This document shows, piece after piece, positions 9,401 through 17,220 of a stretch of 64,000 nt of DNA. Position numbers and translations under genes: made by a program. Source of the stretch: Roseibacillus sp. (GTDB lineage Bacteria > Verrucomicrobiota > Verrucomicrobiia > Verrucomicrobiales > Akkermansiaceae). Positions within the stretch are counted from its first letter, which is position 1; every line of letters begins with the position of its first letter. Below the pieces are notes generated by a model that saw only the letters and a program-made list of their open reading frames with translations, made no database searches and was not told where the DNA came from. The stretch spans positions 62,001 to 126,000 of the forward strand of contig JAPKFB010000001.1 in assembly GCA_028821775.1 (NCBI GenBank). Reading direction: 5' to 3'.

Positions 9401-9480
9401 GCCACCGACGCGCCCTTGTTCTGGGCCCTCGCGGCTCCCACAAGGGTGAGGGTTGCAAGGAGAGTGGTGATCGTCTTCAT
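6472..9480 (-). CDS. PVC-type membrane-bound dehydrogenase with HEAT repeats and C-terminal cytochrome c
   Basis: The 1002-residue product carries a signal peptide (residues 1-19), then a beta-propeller of the PVC-type dehydrogenase family (about 35-380; FEIADGYEVSLFASEKDG, MRWGPRGRLWVLC, GPDGALYVADWYNPIIGHY). Alpha-helical HEAT-like repeats follow (about 400-830). A class I cytochrome c domain ends it: haem site CTVCH at 869-873 and a likely Met ligand in SVMPPG near 965. Such proteins are thought to oxidise sugars or other alcohols outside the cytoplasm and pass electrons to haem; the substrate is unknown. The ATG overlaps the stop of the upstream hydrolase gene by four bases (ATGA), so translation is probably coupled. 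Confidence 0.93.
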   Translation of the reverse strand: MKTITTLLATLTLVGAARAQNKGASVAPPAKDRSATAELASFEIADGYEVSLFASEKDGIANPIAMRWGPRGRLWVLCTLVYPQIIPTDAPGDKLIILEDANHDGRADKVSVFADDLDMPTGFALGNGGVYLGEGDDLIFLADTDGDDRADKRELLLTGFGTGDTHQCINSFTWSPGGELLFGQGLHCFSRVETPWGIVRMDEHGVWRFRPKRQQLHAFRGCSGQNPWGLSFGQWGEPFVKSNGGEVSELLPVMIHSENRHNPLDIGRTRIKSMICEIIDSPALPADLQGNIVIAGYFAHIVDRLEISPDGSGHQGTLLPPLWRTDHQSFRPVDIQTGPDGALYVADWYNPIIGHYQASLRHPDRDKKHGRIWRVTATGMKTGNLENLEEQPTQILLEQLQTAPLKERERIRITLSNRDGGTVLVELAAWIRGLEKDDPRIEHHLYEALALHEWHEAINRPLLELLLSAGDPLARAYATRVVGRWHDRLDDPLLLLEKSIADPHPRVRLEAVVAASQLPSAAAMTLAMRALDQPTDRFLEAALRQCTHALRPHWFAALQDGSLKMDDAHHLAFALQQTTGQGAAKAARNLLEGGKIELSDESFAPLSVVLATQGTVQDLNWLVELLVKNEEPREPILAALVETAKLRDLKPTHAGLVKSLQTALAMGSEAQQSYSLQLAGLWNFESFGNDLLEIAGDKNESTDLRVAAIEAMAGLKNMGEPCLLTLSELVADEDDSGVRHAALSTLLGLDAGRASTIASTLINSAPEGLALEPLVLPFLSRKEGDAILAAALKPATLHLHAQRKIRAILGAAGRHSTVLENVLASGTRKDTLGIPAYNKTFIRELAIEVRKAGDPKRGSEIYHRDSSSCTVCHVIDLCGRDFGPELTAVGAGLPIEILIESVVWPRRQIKEGFLSTTIITKRGQVVSGHVKHEDKQRIVIEDAVTRTRKTIAPKDIASRTDAGSVMPPGLTAQLTREELRDLIRFLSERKGQKLPPEEKSKQ

Positions 9481-10967
9481 CGGGCCTTCAATTGCTGGGA
9501 GAGGATTTCTGCTTCGGAGTGTTCGATGAGCGGAATGATCGCGTTCACTTCCTCCGGGAGCCAGCGGGGCTTGCCGGGTCGGTGATCGTGACTACTGGGA
9601 ACATGCTGGCGGTTGCCGTAAAGAAAGGACCAGTTGGTTGGTCGCCAATGTTGCCGCCAAAGCTTGTTTTTGCGTTTGATCACGGTCCGCATCTCGTCCA
9701 GAGCGGGGGCTTGCCCACGGATGTTCTGGCCGGTCAGTTCGGAGGCAACAAGTTGTGCCCAGCGGTAGTGGCCGGCATCATTGAGTTGCACGCCGTTCGG
9801 GCTGAGTCCCTCGAGATCAAGCTTGGCGAGGTCGACGAACAGATATCCGCGACGCTCCGCCAGTTGACGAATCCCTCCCGCGTAGGCATCGAGGTCGCCA
9901 TTGCGTTTGCTGAGATCAGGCAGGTGCAGATTCTCTGGTTTGGCATATCGATAGGGGGCGATGAGAACAATGCGGGACGTGCATTGTGAATATTGATCAA
10001 GTAATTGTTCGTAAGCGGCAATGAAGCGCGGCATCTCGGTGGTACCATCGAGGGCTTCCATCTGACCGAAGTTCGCGATGATCACCGAGGTCTTGGCTCG
10101 TTCGAGCAGGTCGAGATGGGTGCCGAAATTCCGGGGGCGCTGTTGTTGGTAAACGGTGTCGGCCTGCCACGCGATGTCGCGGAAGTGAAGAGCCTTCCTG
10201 GTCGAGTTCGTGAGGATGGCTTCCAGGTAGCCGGACTCGGCCTGCTTCACCATCGTTGTGCCACCGGCGAAGGAAATCACCTCGTGCGGACGCAGGACGA
10301 ACTTTCCCTTGAATGGTTCGATGGAAGGGGAGGTGATTGCCTCCTTGTCCCCCTCGCTCAGGAGCTGAGTAAGGGTGGCTCCGGCCCGGTAGCTCCATTT
10401 TCCGGCCAGCGGAATCGATTTGTCGCCCGCCGTGAGCTGCATGTTGCCATGGGTGGCGGCCATTCCTCCGCCCGCCCCGTGATCCATCACGCGGACTGCG
10501 ATGAGATTCTTTCCCGGCTTCAGGATCCCGGTCGGCAGTTTGTAATTCCGCGGAGTGAAGTGGGCGCCAGGTTGCTCGTGGCCACCGACCCGCACACCAT
10601 TGACCCAGGTGACATCCATGTCGTCGATCGCACCCAGGCTGAGCATGGCCGCAGCCTTCGTCATCTCGACCGGGATCTCGATCATGCGACGGAACCAGAC
10701 CACTCCATCGAAGTCTGGCAGGCCGGCCTTCTCAAAGTGGACTGGGAGTTTCATCGTCTTCCACGCGCCATCGTCGAGGGTGGCCTGGGCCCAGGCTTCT
10801 CCCGCCGATCCTGCATCCCGGGCTGCGATTCGTTCCGGCCAGTGCGCCACCTGGTTTGGATTGATCGCTGTCGGGTTCGTGCGGGGTTGGATGCGGGTGG
10901 GAGGGGCCGCCCCTGCCAAGGCGAAACATCCGGCGGCGAAGATTGACAGACAGGGGAGGAAGCTCAT
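9477..10967 (-). CDS. SGNH/GDSL-type hydrolase with N-terminal jelly-roll, secreted
   Basis: The start at ATG 10967 gives a clean signal peptide (MSFLPCLSIFAAGCFALAGA); a frame extension upstream is charged and unlikely to be used. After export, residues about 60-215 form a beta-galactosidase/sialate-O-acetylesterase-like jelly-roll (DGVVWFRRMIEIPVEM, VTWVNGVRVGGHEQPGAHF). The C-terminal half is SGNH-like: EVISFAGGTTM in place of the classic GDSL block, SVIIANFGQMEA with the block III Asn/Gly region, and the Asp-x-x-His block V as LNDAGHYRWAQ. A deacetylase or esterase on a decorated glycan is the best guess. The nucleophile is not obvious because the first block lacks a clear GDS, so catalytic competence is open. 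It lies in the minus-strand operon, overlapping the PVC cytochrome start. Confidence 0.8.
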   Translation of the reverse strand: MSFLPCLSIFAAGCFALAGAAPPTRIQPRTNPTAINPNQVAHWPERIAARDAGSAGEAWAQATLDDGAWKTMKLPVHFEKAGLPDFDGVVWFRRMIEIPVEMTKAAAMLSLGAIDDMDVTWVNGVRVGGHEQPGAHFTPRNYKLPTGILKPGKNLIAVRVMDHGAGGGMAATHGNMQLTAGDKSIPLAGKWSYRAGATLTQLLSEGDKEAITSPSIEPFKGKFVLRPHEVISFAGGTTMVKQAESGYLEAILTNSTRKALHFRDIAWQADTVYQQQRPRNFGTHLDLLERAKTSVIIANFGQMEALDGTTEMPRFIAAYEQLLDQYSQCTSRIVLIAPYRYAKPENLHLPDLSKRNGDLDAYAGGIRQLAERRGYLFVDLAKLDLEGLSPNGVQLNDAGHYRWAQLVASELTGQNIRGQAPALDEMRTVIKRKNKLWRQHWRPTNWSFLYGNRQHVPSSHDHRPGKPRWLPEEVNAIIPLIEHSEAEILSQQLKAR

Positions 10968-11092
10968 CGCAAAAACTACGTCCTCACTTCTCTCCTTTTC
11001 TCGGCCTGGGGCCAAATTCTTTTGTGCGGGCGGGTTTCCGTTGCCCTTGGTCGCTCTCCCTGGCCGCCGGGGGGACGAAGATGTTGAGCACC

Positions 11093-12466
11093 CTACGCCA
11101 GAATTTCTCGCACCACTTCGCCATGGACATCGGTGAGGCGAAAGTCGCGGCCGGCGTGGCGATAGGTGAGGTTCTGGTGCTGGATCCCCAGTTGGTGCAG
11201 GATGGTGGCCTGAAAATCGTGGACCGTGACCTTGTTTTCGGCAACCTCGTCGCCGAGTTCGTCGCTCTTCCCGTAGACCGTGCCACCCTTGATTCCCGCC
11301 CCGGCGAGCCAGGAGCTATAGACCCGGGAATGGTGGCCGCGCCCTTCCACTCCGGGATTGGGGACGAAGGGGCCTCGGCCAAATTCGGTCGTGAAGACCA
11401 CGAGGGTCTCTTCGAGCATGCCGCGTCCCTTGAGGTCCTGGAGAAGGCCGGCAATCGGCTTGTCCACGTTGCGCGCCAACTTTTCGTAGACCGACATCTT
11501 GGCGTGGGCATCCCAGTTCGAGTCGACGTTTGAGTCGCCGTCGATGAGTTCGATGAAGCGGACGCCGCGTTCCGCGAGGCGGCGGGCGACCATGCACTGC
11601 CAGGCGAAGCTCTTGGTGTCGCCCCGCTCGAGTCCGTACAGCTTGTGAGTGGCATTGCTTTCCCTGTTCAGGTCGAAGGCGTCCGGTGCAGCCGCTTGCA
11701 TCCTGGCCGCGGTTTCGAAGGACTTGATGCGGGCGGCGAGATGGGTGTCTGTCTCCCGTCCTTCGAGGTGATCACGGTTCAGGTAGTCGAGGAGGTCGAG
11801 TTCGCTTTCCTGCAGTCTTGCGCTGGCCGAGCGGCGATGCATGTTGGCGATCGGTTCCGGTCCGGGGATGATGCGGGTGCCCTCGTGCACGGCAGGGAGA
11901 AAATCCGACCCCCAGACCTGGCCTCCTGCGTAAGGGAGGCCGGGGGCAATGACCATGAAGGCGGGGAGGTTCTGATTGAGCGTCCCGAGGCCGTAGCTTA
12001 TCCACGATCCGATGCTGGGTCGATTGAAGGTGGCAGATCCGGTGTGAATTCCGATCGTGGCTCCGAAGTGATCGCCATTGATGTTCTGCATTGAGCGAAT
12101 AAGGCAAATCTCGTCCATCATCCCGCCGAGGTGGGGAAAGAGGGTGCTCACCTCCGTTCCGCATTGGCCATGCTTTCGGTAGGACCAGTCGCCCGCCTTG
12201 TAGAAGCTGCTCTTGCTCTTGTTGCGGGGCGCAGAGTGATTCCTGGTGAGGTAGGGCTTCGGATCGAAGGTGTCGATGTGCGAGACTCCGCCGGTCATGA
12301 AGAGAAAGATCACGCGCTTGGCTTTGGGCGCAAAGTGCGGGGGCCGGGGTGCGGTCGGATTCTCGCGGGTGGAATCGGCCAGCAACTCGGAGAGGAGTCC
12401 GGGAAGAACCAGCCCGCCGCCCGCGAGGGAGCGAATCATGTGACGGCGGGTGTAGTTGGAGTTCAT
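11093..12466 (-). CDS. DUF1501 domain-containing protein (Tat-type signal)
   Basis: The 457-residue product starts with a twin-arginine-type signal (TRRHMIRSLAGGGLVLPG). The body is a typical DUF1501 protein with an alkaline-phosphatase/sulfatase-like fold: KRVIFLFMTGGVSHIDTFDPKP near the N-terminus, IHTGSATFNRPSIGSWISYGLG, and VVFTTEFGRGPF followed by GRGHHSRVYSSWLAG near the C-terminus. DUF1501 genes in planctomycetes and verrucomicrobia almost always follow DUF1549/DUF1553 genes, as here, where only two bases separate the genes. The biochemical activity of the pair is not established; an extracytoplasmic carbohydrate-related role is commonly inferred. Confidence 0.93.
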   Translation of the reverse strand: MNSNYTRRHMIRSLAGGGLVLPGLLSELLADSTRENPTAPRPPHFAPKAKRVIFLFMTGGVSHIDTFDPKPYLTRNHSAPRNKSKSSFYKAGDWSYRKHGQCGTEVSTLFPHLGGMMDEICLIRSMQNINGDHFGATIGIHTGSATFNRPSIGSWISYGLGTLNQNLPAFMVIAPGLPYAGGQVWGSDFLPAVHEGTRIIPGPEPIANMHRRSASARLQESELDLLDYLNRDHLEGRETDTHLAARIKSFETAARMQAAAPDAFDLNRESNATHKLYGLERGDTKSFAWQCMVARRLAERGVRFIELIDGDSNVDSNWDAHAKMSVYEKLARNVDKPIAGLLQDLKGRGMLEETLVVFTTEFGRGPFVPNPGVEGRGHHSRVYSSWLAGAGIKGGTVYGKSDELGDEVAENKVTVHDFQATILHQLGIQHQNLTYRHAGRDFRLTDVHGEVVREILA

Positions 12467-12468
12467 GA

Positions 12469-14514
12469 TCAGTCCAAGTACATGAATTCATTACTACTGA
12501 TCATCCCGCGGATCAAACCGGACCACGCGCGGTGCTCGGCTTGCTTGAGCGTATTCTGCACGGAGGCGAGATGCGCCTTTGCCTGCGCGGCGTCCTGGGC
12601 GGTGGGCGGGCGGTTGAAGATGGTTTCGTAGAGCCATTGCAGGCGTTGCGATGGATCCGCGGTTCCTTTCAGGGCTCGGGTGGCGATGGCGTCAGCCTGC
12701 TCGTGGGCAAACGCTGAGTTCATGAAGTAGAGTGCTTGCAGGGCGGTGGTGCTCTCGTTGCGATGCTCCACCGGCGTGTTGCCGTCAGGGCCGTCGAAGA
12801 GATCGAGCCAGGGGCTTTTTTGAATCCGTTGCTGCATGAGATACACGCTGCGTTTCTTGCTGGGATAGATATCCTGGAAGGGTTCGTGCTGGCGGAAAAA
12901 ATAAGTGAGGTGGTGGGGGAAGGGGTGACGATGTCCCGGGGAAAGATCCAGCTGGGCGGAGAAGCTGAGAATCGAATCCCGCAGTTGCTCGGCATCGAGA
13001 CGACGGCGGTTGGCTCGCCAACGAAAATTGTTTTCGGGATCGATTGCGGTATTGGGGGCGAGGTCCTCACTCGATCGGCGGTAGGCGGCCGAGGTCACGA
13101 TCAAGCGGTGCATGGCCTTGATTGACCACCCGCATTCCATGAAGCGCCGCGCGAGGTAATCGAGCAGTTCGGGATGAGTCGGGGGCGTGCCGCGCACTCC
13201 AAAGTCGCTCGCGGTCCGGACCAGTCCCGCGCCGAAATGGTGCTGCCAAAGGCGGTTGACCATCACGCGGGCCGGGAGCGGATTTTCCGGGGAGGCGATC
13301 CAATCGGCAAGATGTTCGCGGCCGCTGCCCTTCACGTCGGCGGGCAGGATCTGTCCGCCCAGCACGGTGAGAAAGCGGCGTGGAGCGAGCTCTCCCCGGT
13401 CTCGCTTGGCGGGGGAACCCTGCTTCTGAATGGCCGCCTCATGACCGGTTCCCTCGGAGAGGGCATAAGCGATTTCCATCCCAGGAAAGCTCGCCGCGAT
13501 TTGTGCCTGCTCGGCACGGATCCGTTCCAATTCGGCCCATGTGCTCTCCCTACTGAGGGACGCATCGGTGATTTTCCTGGTCTGGAAGGACTTGTAGAGC
13601 GCGAATTGGGCCCGCTCCTTGCGGTTCCATGTTTCCAATTCCGCGCGGTGCTGCTTCAGGAGGTGATCGGATTGTTTCCTCCCCATGCGATAGACGAAAT
13701 GTTCACGGTGGGGTTTGTGTTCCGCGCCGGGGTGAGGGTAGATTGAGCTCTCGAAGAATCCATAGAGCGCGTAGTAATCATGGGCCGAAATTTCATCGAA
13801 CTTATGATCGTGACACCGGGCGCAGCCGATCGTGAGTCCAAGAAATGTCTTTCCAAGGTTGTCGAGGGTGTCCTCGATCGTGATGTGGGGGAGGTTTTGG
13901 GGACTGACTCCGATGCGTCGTGAGATGGCGACATAGCCGGTGGCGATGGTCTGCTCCCAGCGTTGCTCGTCGTTCTCGAAGGGAAGAAGGTCGCCCGCGA
14001 TTTGCTCGCGGATGAACTGGTTGTATGGCTTGTCCTTGTTGAAGGCGGCGAGGACGTAGTTCCGGTACTTATAGGCCTCGGGGACTGGGAAGTCCGCGGC
14101 ATCGCCGGCGGTGTCGGCATACCGGACGAGATCGAGCCAGTGGCGTCCCCAACGTTCGCCGTAGTGCGGTGAAGCGAGGAGGCGATCGACGAGCGTTTGC
14201 CAAGCCGCTCCCGGGTTGGCCGCGAAGGACTCTTCGAACTGGGTGATCTCGGAAGGAGATGGAGGGAGTCCGATGAGATCGAAAGTCACGCGCCGGATCA
14301 GGCTGCGCGGAGGAGCTTCAGGAGTGGCCTCGAGAAAGCGTGCCTTGAGGCGGGCGTTGATGAACCCATCGACCGGATGAGCGGCCAGCTTCGGGGGATC
14401 GTTCTTGCGCAGTGGTTGGTAAGACCAGTGCTCCGAAGCGTCGAGGGAGGGAGACCCGAGGCTGGTCACGACGAGGACGCCAAGCAAGCGGAGACTGGGA
14501 GCCGGGATTGCCAT
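12469..14514 (-). CDS. DUF1549 and DUF1553 domain-containing protein (PSCyt2/PSD1)
   Basis: The 681-residue product has a signal peptide (LRLLGVLVVTSLGSPSLDA). A DUF1549 region follows (about 40-250: HPVDGFINARL, RRVTFDLIGLPPSP, LLASPHYGERWGRHWLDLVRYADTAG), with the conserved CARCHDHKFD motif near 230. The DUF1553 region lies at about 380-640 (LADWIASPENPLPARVMVNRLWQHHFGAGLV, DAEQLRDSILSFS). The CARCH motif is CxxCH, so haem attachment is possible within this domain. Unlike many family members it lacks the extra N-terminal PSCyt1 cytochrome domain. It appears to be the first gene of the minus-strand operon that runs down to 3550, and DUF1501 follows after two bases. Confidence 0.93.
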   Translation of the reverse strand: MAIPAPSLRLLGVLVVTSLGSPSLDASEHWSYQPLRKNDPPKLAAHPVDGFINARLKARFLEATPEAPPRSLIRRVTFDLIGLPPSPSEITQFEESFAANPGAAWQTLVDRLLASPHYGERWGRHWLDLVRYADTAGDAADFPVPEAYKYRNYVLAAFNKDKPYNQFIREQIAGDLLPFENDEQRWEQTIATGYVAISRRIGVSPQNLPHITIEDTLDNLGKTFLGLTIGCARCHDHKFDEISAHDYYALYGFFESSIYPHPGAEHKPHREHFVYRMGRKQSDHLLKQHRAELETWNRKERAQFALYKSFQTRKITDASLSRESTWAELERIRAEQAQIAASFPGMEIAYALSEGTGHEAAIQKQGSPAKRDRGELAPRRFLTVLGGQILPADVKGSGREHLADWIASPENPLPARVMVNRLWQHHFGAGLVRTASDFGVRGTPPTHPELLDYLARRFMECGWSIKAMHRLIVTSAAYRRSSEDLAPNTAIDPENNFRWRANRRRLDAEQLRDSILSFSAQLDLSPGHRHPFPHHLTYFFRQHEPFQDIYPSKKRSVYLMQQRIQKSPWLDLFDGPDGNTPVEHRNESTTALQALYFMNSAFAHEQADAIATRALKGTADPSQRLQWLYETIFNRPPTAQDAAQAKAHLASVQNTLKQAEHRAWSGLIRGMISSNEFMYLD

Positions 14515-14859
14515 CGGTTAGGGACTGGCATTGTCCTTCTGCTTCGAGCCCGCCGCAAGCCCCAACTGGGAGCCCTCGACCTGTGCAGCTCACAGGTCGG
14601 AATCGAGATCTACCGGAATCCCATCCCAGGCGATACGAGCCGTCTCACCCGTCCGAGTGAGAAGGGATCGTCGGGGAGGGAGTGGATGGGAATTGACGTT
14701 TTCTGTCGTCAAGGAAGCAGAGCGCTCTGCTCTCCGGATTACCCTTGCGGATGTGGATAGCCGCCCGCACCAAGGTCCCCCCGAAAAATAGCCGGGCTCA
14801 CCCTAGTGGTGCGGGTGAGCCCGGCGGAGGGTTTCTTTTTGAGAGATTGGTGAGAGCCC
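14515..14859 (-). promoter_or_regulatory. Leader/promoter region of the DUF1549 operon with clustered palindromes
   Basis: No gene is seen in these 345 bases. Three perfect inverted repeats stand out: CGACCTGTG-CAGCT-CACAGGTCG at 14577-14599, TTGACG-TTTTCTGT-CGTCAA at 14693-14712, and the uninterrupted 14-base palindrome GCAGAGCGCTCTGC at 14717-14730. The first lies about 63 bases before the DUF1549 start and could be a leader hairpin. The latter two are four bases apart and have the size of regulator operators. No regulator gene lies in the cluster. The terminator of the gene on the right occupies 14791-14825. Confidence 0.4.
14791..14825 (-). terminator. Strong factor-independent terminator after the Gfo/Idh/MocA gene
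   Basis: A perfect 13-bp GC-rich stem (GCCGGGCTCACCC / GGGTGAGCCCGGC) with a nine-base loop begins 34 bases beyond the stop codon at 14860. On the minus strand it is followed by TATTTTTCGG, a proper U tract. A T-rich run (TTTCTTTTT) also follows on the plus strand, so it may work in both directions. It separates the Gfo/Idh/MocA gene from the DUF1549 operon. Confidence 0.88.
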
Positions 14860-16188
14860 TTAGATCTTCCAGTCCCCGCGGTAGGGCAGCGACATGAGGA
14901 TCTTCTGGGCTTTTTCGTCGCCAAGGATGACCTCTTTTTTGGGATCCCATTTGAGGGAACGTCCCACCTCGTGTGATACGTAGGCGAGGTGGCCGGGAGT
15001 AATCGAGCGATGGGCGCTTTCAGAGGGAGCAATGGTTTCCTTGCGGGACTTCACGCTTTCGATGAAGTTGCGCTGGTGGCCGGGAGAGTTGTAGGCTTGG
15101 TAGTTCCCGGGATTGAATCCGTCCTTGATCCACTCGGGATTGGAGGCCTCCAACCTGCCGCGGTCGACGTAGACCCAGCCGTTGGTGCCAATCCATTTGC
15201 AACCCATGCGAAGTCGTGAAGACATCTTCACTTCGATATCGCCGGGGTAGTTCGAGATCACGTCGTACTGGTAAGCGGTGTCGTAGATCTTCGGGGTTTT
15301 GCTGTAGTCCCAGTCCTTCGCTTCCACGCTGATCGGTCCGCCGCCGCCGCCGGTCGCCTCCAGACCAAGTCCCCAGTGGGCAATGTCATTGTGGTGACCG
15401 ATCCAGTCCATGAGTTGGCCGCGGCCGTAGTTGGTGTGCCAGCGCCAGGACCAGTGGTGACGGGCTGCCATGTAGGGAAGGACCGGGCTTGGCCCACACC
15501 AGCGGTCGTAGCCTTCCGGTGCATCCTTGAGTGTTGGATCGCGATCCGGGCCGGTCCTGCCTTTGGGCAGGCCAACTTCAACGTGGGTGATCTTGCCGAG
15601 CAGTCCATTGCGCACGATACTGACCGCGGTGCGGAAGCGCTTGTCGGAACGTTGCTGGGAACCGACCTGGAAGATGCGCTTTTTCTCGGCGACCGTTTTG
15701 TAGACCGCTTGGCCTTCAGCGAAGAAGTGCGTCATGGGCTTCTCGCAGTAAACGTCCTTGCCGTTGCGAAGTGCTTCCAGGGTGATCAGTCCGTGCCAGT
15801 GATCCGGGGTGGCCACCATGACCGCGTCGATGTCATCGCGGGCGCAGAGCTCGCGGAAGTCGAAGTAGGCCTTGCAGTCCTTGTTGCCATATTTCTTATC
15901 GACTGATTCCTTGCCGCCTTCGGAGCCGCAGTTGCGATTTCGATCGATGTGTCTCTTGTGGCAATCCGAAACTGCCACTCCCTGGACATCACTGTGATTG
16001 AGGTGGGCATTCATCACGCCCAGTCCACGATTGCCAATTCCGATAAAGCCCATCACCACCCGCTCACTGGGAGCGGTCTTGCCGTCTTTACCGAGAGCGC
16101 TGGATGGAATGACGGTGGGGAAGCCGATGGCGGCACCGGCGGCGGTCGTTTTCTGGATGAATTTTCTTCGGGTGTCTTTGTTACTCAT
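14860..16188 (-). CDS. Gfo/Idh/MocA family oxidoreductase (Tat-exported)
   Basis: The 442-residue product has a twin-arginine signal (TRRKFIQKTTAAGAAIGFPTV). The nucleotide-binding fold shows FIGIGNRGLGVM, and the family EKP motif appears as VYCEKPMTHFFAEGQ. The C-terminal alpha/beta domain is typical (GLPKGRTGPDRDP, HHNDIAHWGLGLE, GDIEVKMSSRLRMG). Tat export fits a protein that folds around a tightly bound NAD(P) before crossing the membrane. Family members oxidise or reduce sugars and inositols, often with retained cofactor. It is transcribed toward the DUF1549 operon but is cut off from it by a strong terminator, so it probably forms its own unit. Confidence 0.93.
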   Translation of the reverse strand: MSNKDTRRKFIQKTTAAGAAIGFPTVIPSSALGKDGKTAPSERVVMGFIGIGNRGLGVMNAHLNHSDVQGVAVSDCHKRHIDRNRNCGSEGGKESVDKKYGNKDCKAYFDFRELCARDDIDAVMVATPDHWHGLITLEALRNGKDVYCEKPMTHFFAEGQAVYKTVAEKKRIFQVGSQQRSDKRFRTAVSIVRNGLLGKITHVEVGLPKGRTGPDRDPTLKDAPEGYDRWCGPSPVLPYMAARHHWSWRWHTNYGRGQLMDWIGHHNDIAHWGLGLEATGGGGGPISVEAKDWDYSKTPKIYDTAYQYDVISNYPGDIEVKMSSRLRMGCKWIGTNGWVYVDRGRLEASNPEWIKDGFNPGNYQAYNSPGHQRNFIESVKSRKETIAPSESAHRSITPGHLAYVSHEVGRSLKWDPKKEVILGDEKAQKILMSLPYRGDWKI

Positions 16189-16495
16189 GAGATTTCAGTC
16201 TAAGGCTGGAGTTTAGTTACAGGGTCGGTTGTTACGTGCTGAGAAGGGTGATGCAAACATCAACCTCTCGGCAATAATCGTCATCGGAGAGCGTCCTGTT
16301 CGAATGGAAGTGTTCTAAAGAACAGCAGAGGCGTTGATTCACGCAAGAGAATGGGCCCCGGGGCTTGCTCCAAGTCGGCGATCTGCGATGCGCTCGCTCC
16401 GCGGCCACTCGGGCAATAATTCCGATCCTTGCGTGTCAAATTGACCAGCCGACTGCCCTTCGGCATTCTACGAGAGGTTTATTCTCTCTCTCACC
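16189..16495. promoter_or_regulatory. Divergent promoter region
   Basis: These 307 bases separate the minus-strand oxidoreductase from a plus-strand lipoprotein gene and should hold both promoters. A TTGACC at about 16439 followed after 17 bases by CATTCT is a weak candidate for the lipoprotein gene. I see no gene, tRNA or strong hairpin here. Confidence 0.35.
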
Positions 16496-16918
16496 ATGAA
16501 TGTTCGCTCGAAAAATCTGATTCCGTTCCTGGGGGTGACCGTCGCCCTGATTTTCACCTCATGTTCCACTCAGATTTACTCCGGGTCACGGTTGCCCAAG
16601 GAGAATGTCGCTCGCATCAAGGAGAACTCGAAAAACTTCATGTCGGCCTACTTTGTGACCCTCTGGGAAGTGAATGGGCGACGTGTTCATGACAGCACCT
16701 TCGGCATCGACGTGTCCCCGGGACGGACCCAGGTCACCGTTCTCCTTCACAGTCCGCCGACTTCGAGTAACACCGTTGGCTATCGGCGAGTTCATCGCAC
16801 CTTCACGGCCAAGGCGGGCCACCTCTACACTCTCGATGGTGCCGACGGTAAACTGACCATTCGCGGAGAAGTGAACCAAAACGTCGTTGATGAGCTCAAG
16901 AAGGGCAGCGAGCAATAG
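16496..16918 (+). CDS. Small lipoprotein of unknown function
   Basis: The 140-residue product begins with a lipoprotein signal (LIPFLGVTVALIFTSC); the lipobox FTSC places the lipidated Cys near residue 22. The mature part contains a beta-rich region with WEVNGRRVHDSTFGIDVSPGRTQVTVLLH and a segment TFTAKAGHLYTLDGADGKLTIRGE. This resembles small lipoproteins whose soluble domain packs as a beta sandwich (PEGA-like or DUF-type), but I cannot assign a family. It stands alone. Downstream, the next coding signal on the opposite strand ends only 28 bases away. Confidence 0.75.
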   Translation: MNVRSKNLIPFLGVTVALIFTSCSTQIYSGSRLPKENVARIKENSKNFMSAYFVTLWEVNGRRVHDSTFGIDVSPGRTQVTVLLHSPPTSSNTVGYRRVHRTFTAKAGHLYTLDGADGKLTIRGEVNQNVVDELKKGSEQ

Positions 16919-16945
16919 CGCTCCCTTCTGTCGCCGGGCAGGGAC

Positions 16946-17220
16946 TCAATCGAGTTCCAGCAGACCGTGTGACTTGGCCCGGAGCGTCAGCCGCTTCAGA
17001 TCTTCGTCCGTGCCCCGCTTGAGCAGGTTCCCTACCCGTGGATGGCGCCCTTCGATCTTGAAAAAGTGCAGGTTGTTCGTGAACTTGATGCGATGATCCT
17101 TCCCGCCAACTTCGGAGGTCTTGGCATCGACGCGATAGCGATGGCTCTTTCCCCAGCTGCCGTAGAAGATGTTGCCGCCTTTCCCGAGGGCGCCATTCTT
17201 GTCGCCCGCACCACCAGTCC
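16946..17220 (-). pseudogene. 3' remnant of an unidentified minus-strand gene
   Basis: The minus strand reads as a convincing C-terminus ending in TGA at 16946-16948: GGNIFYGSWGKSHRYRVDAK, then EVGGKDHRIKFTNNLHFFKIE, GRHPRVGN and LKRGTDEDLKRLTLRAKSHG before LLELD. Composition and GC-rich third positions look coding, whereas the plus-strand frame opposite (17042-17185) looks like a shadow. No start is seen; the credible part begins near 17200, just where the plus-strand swivel-domain homology begins. This points to a rearrangement junction. I do not recognise the family. Confidence 0.5.
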
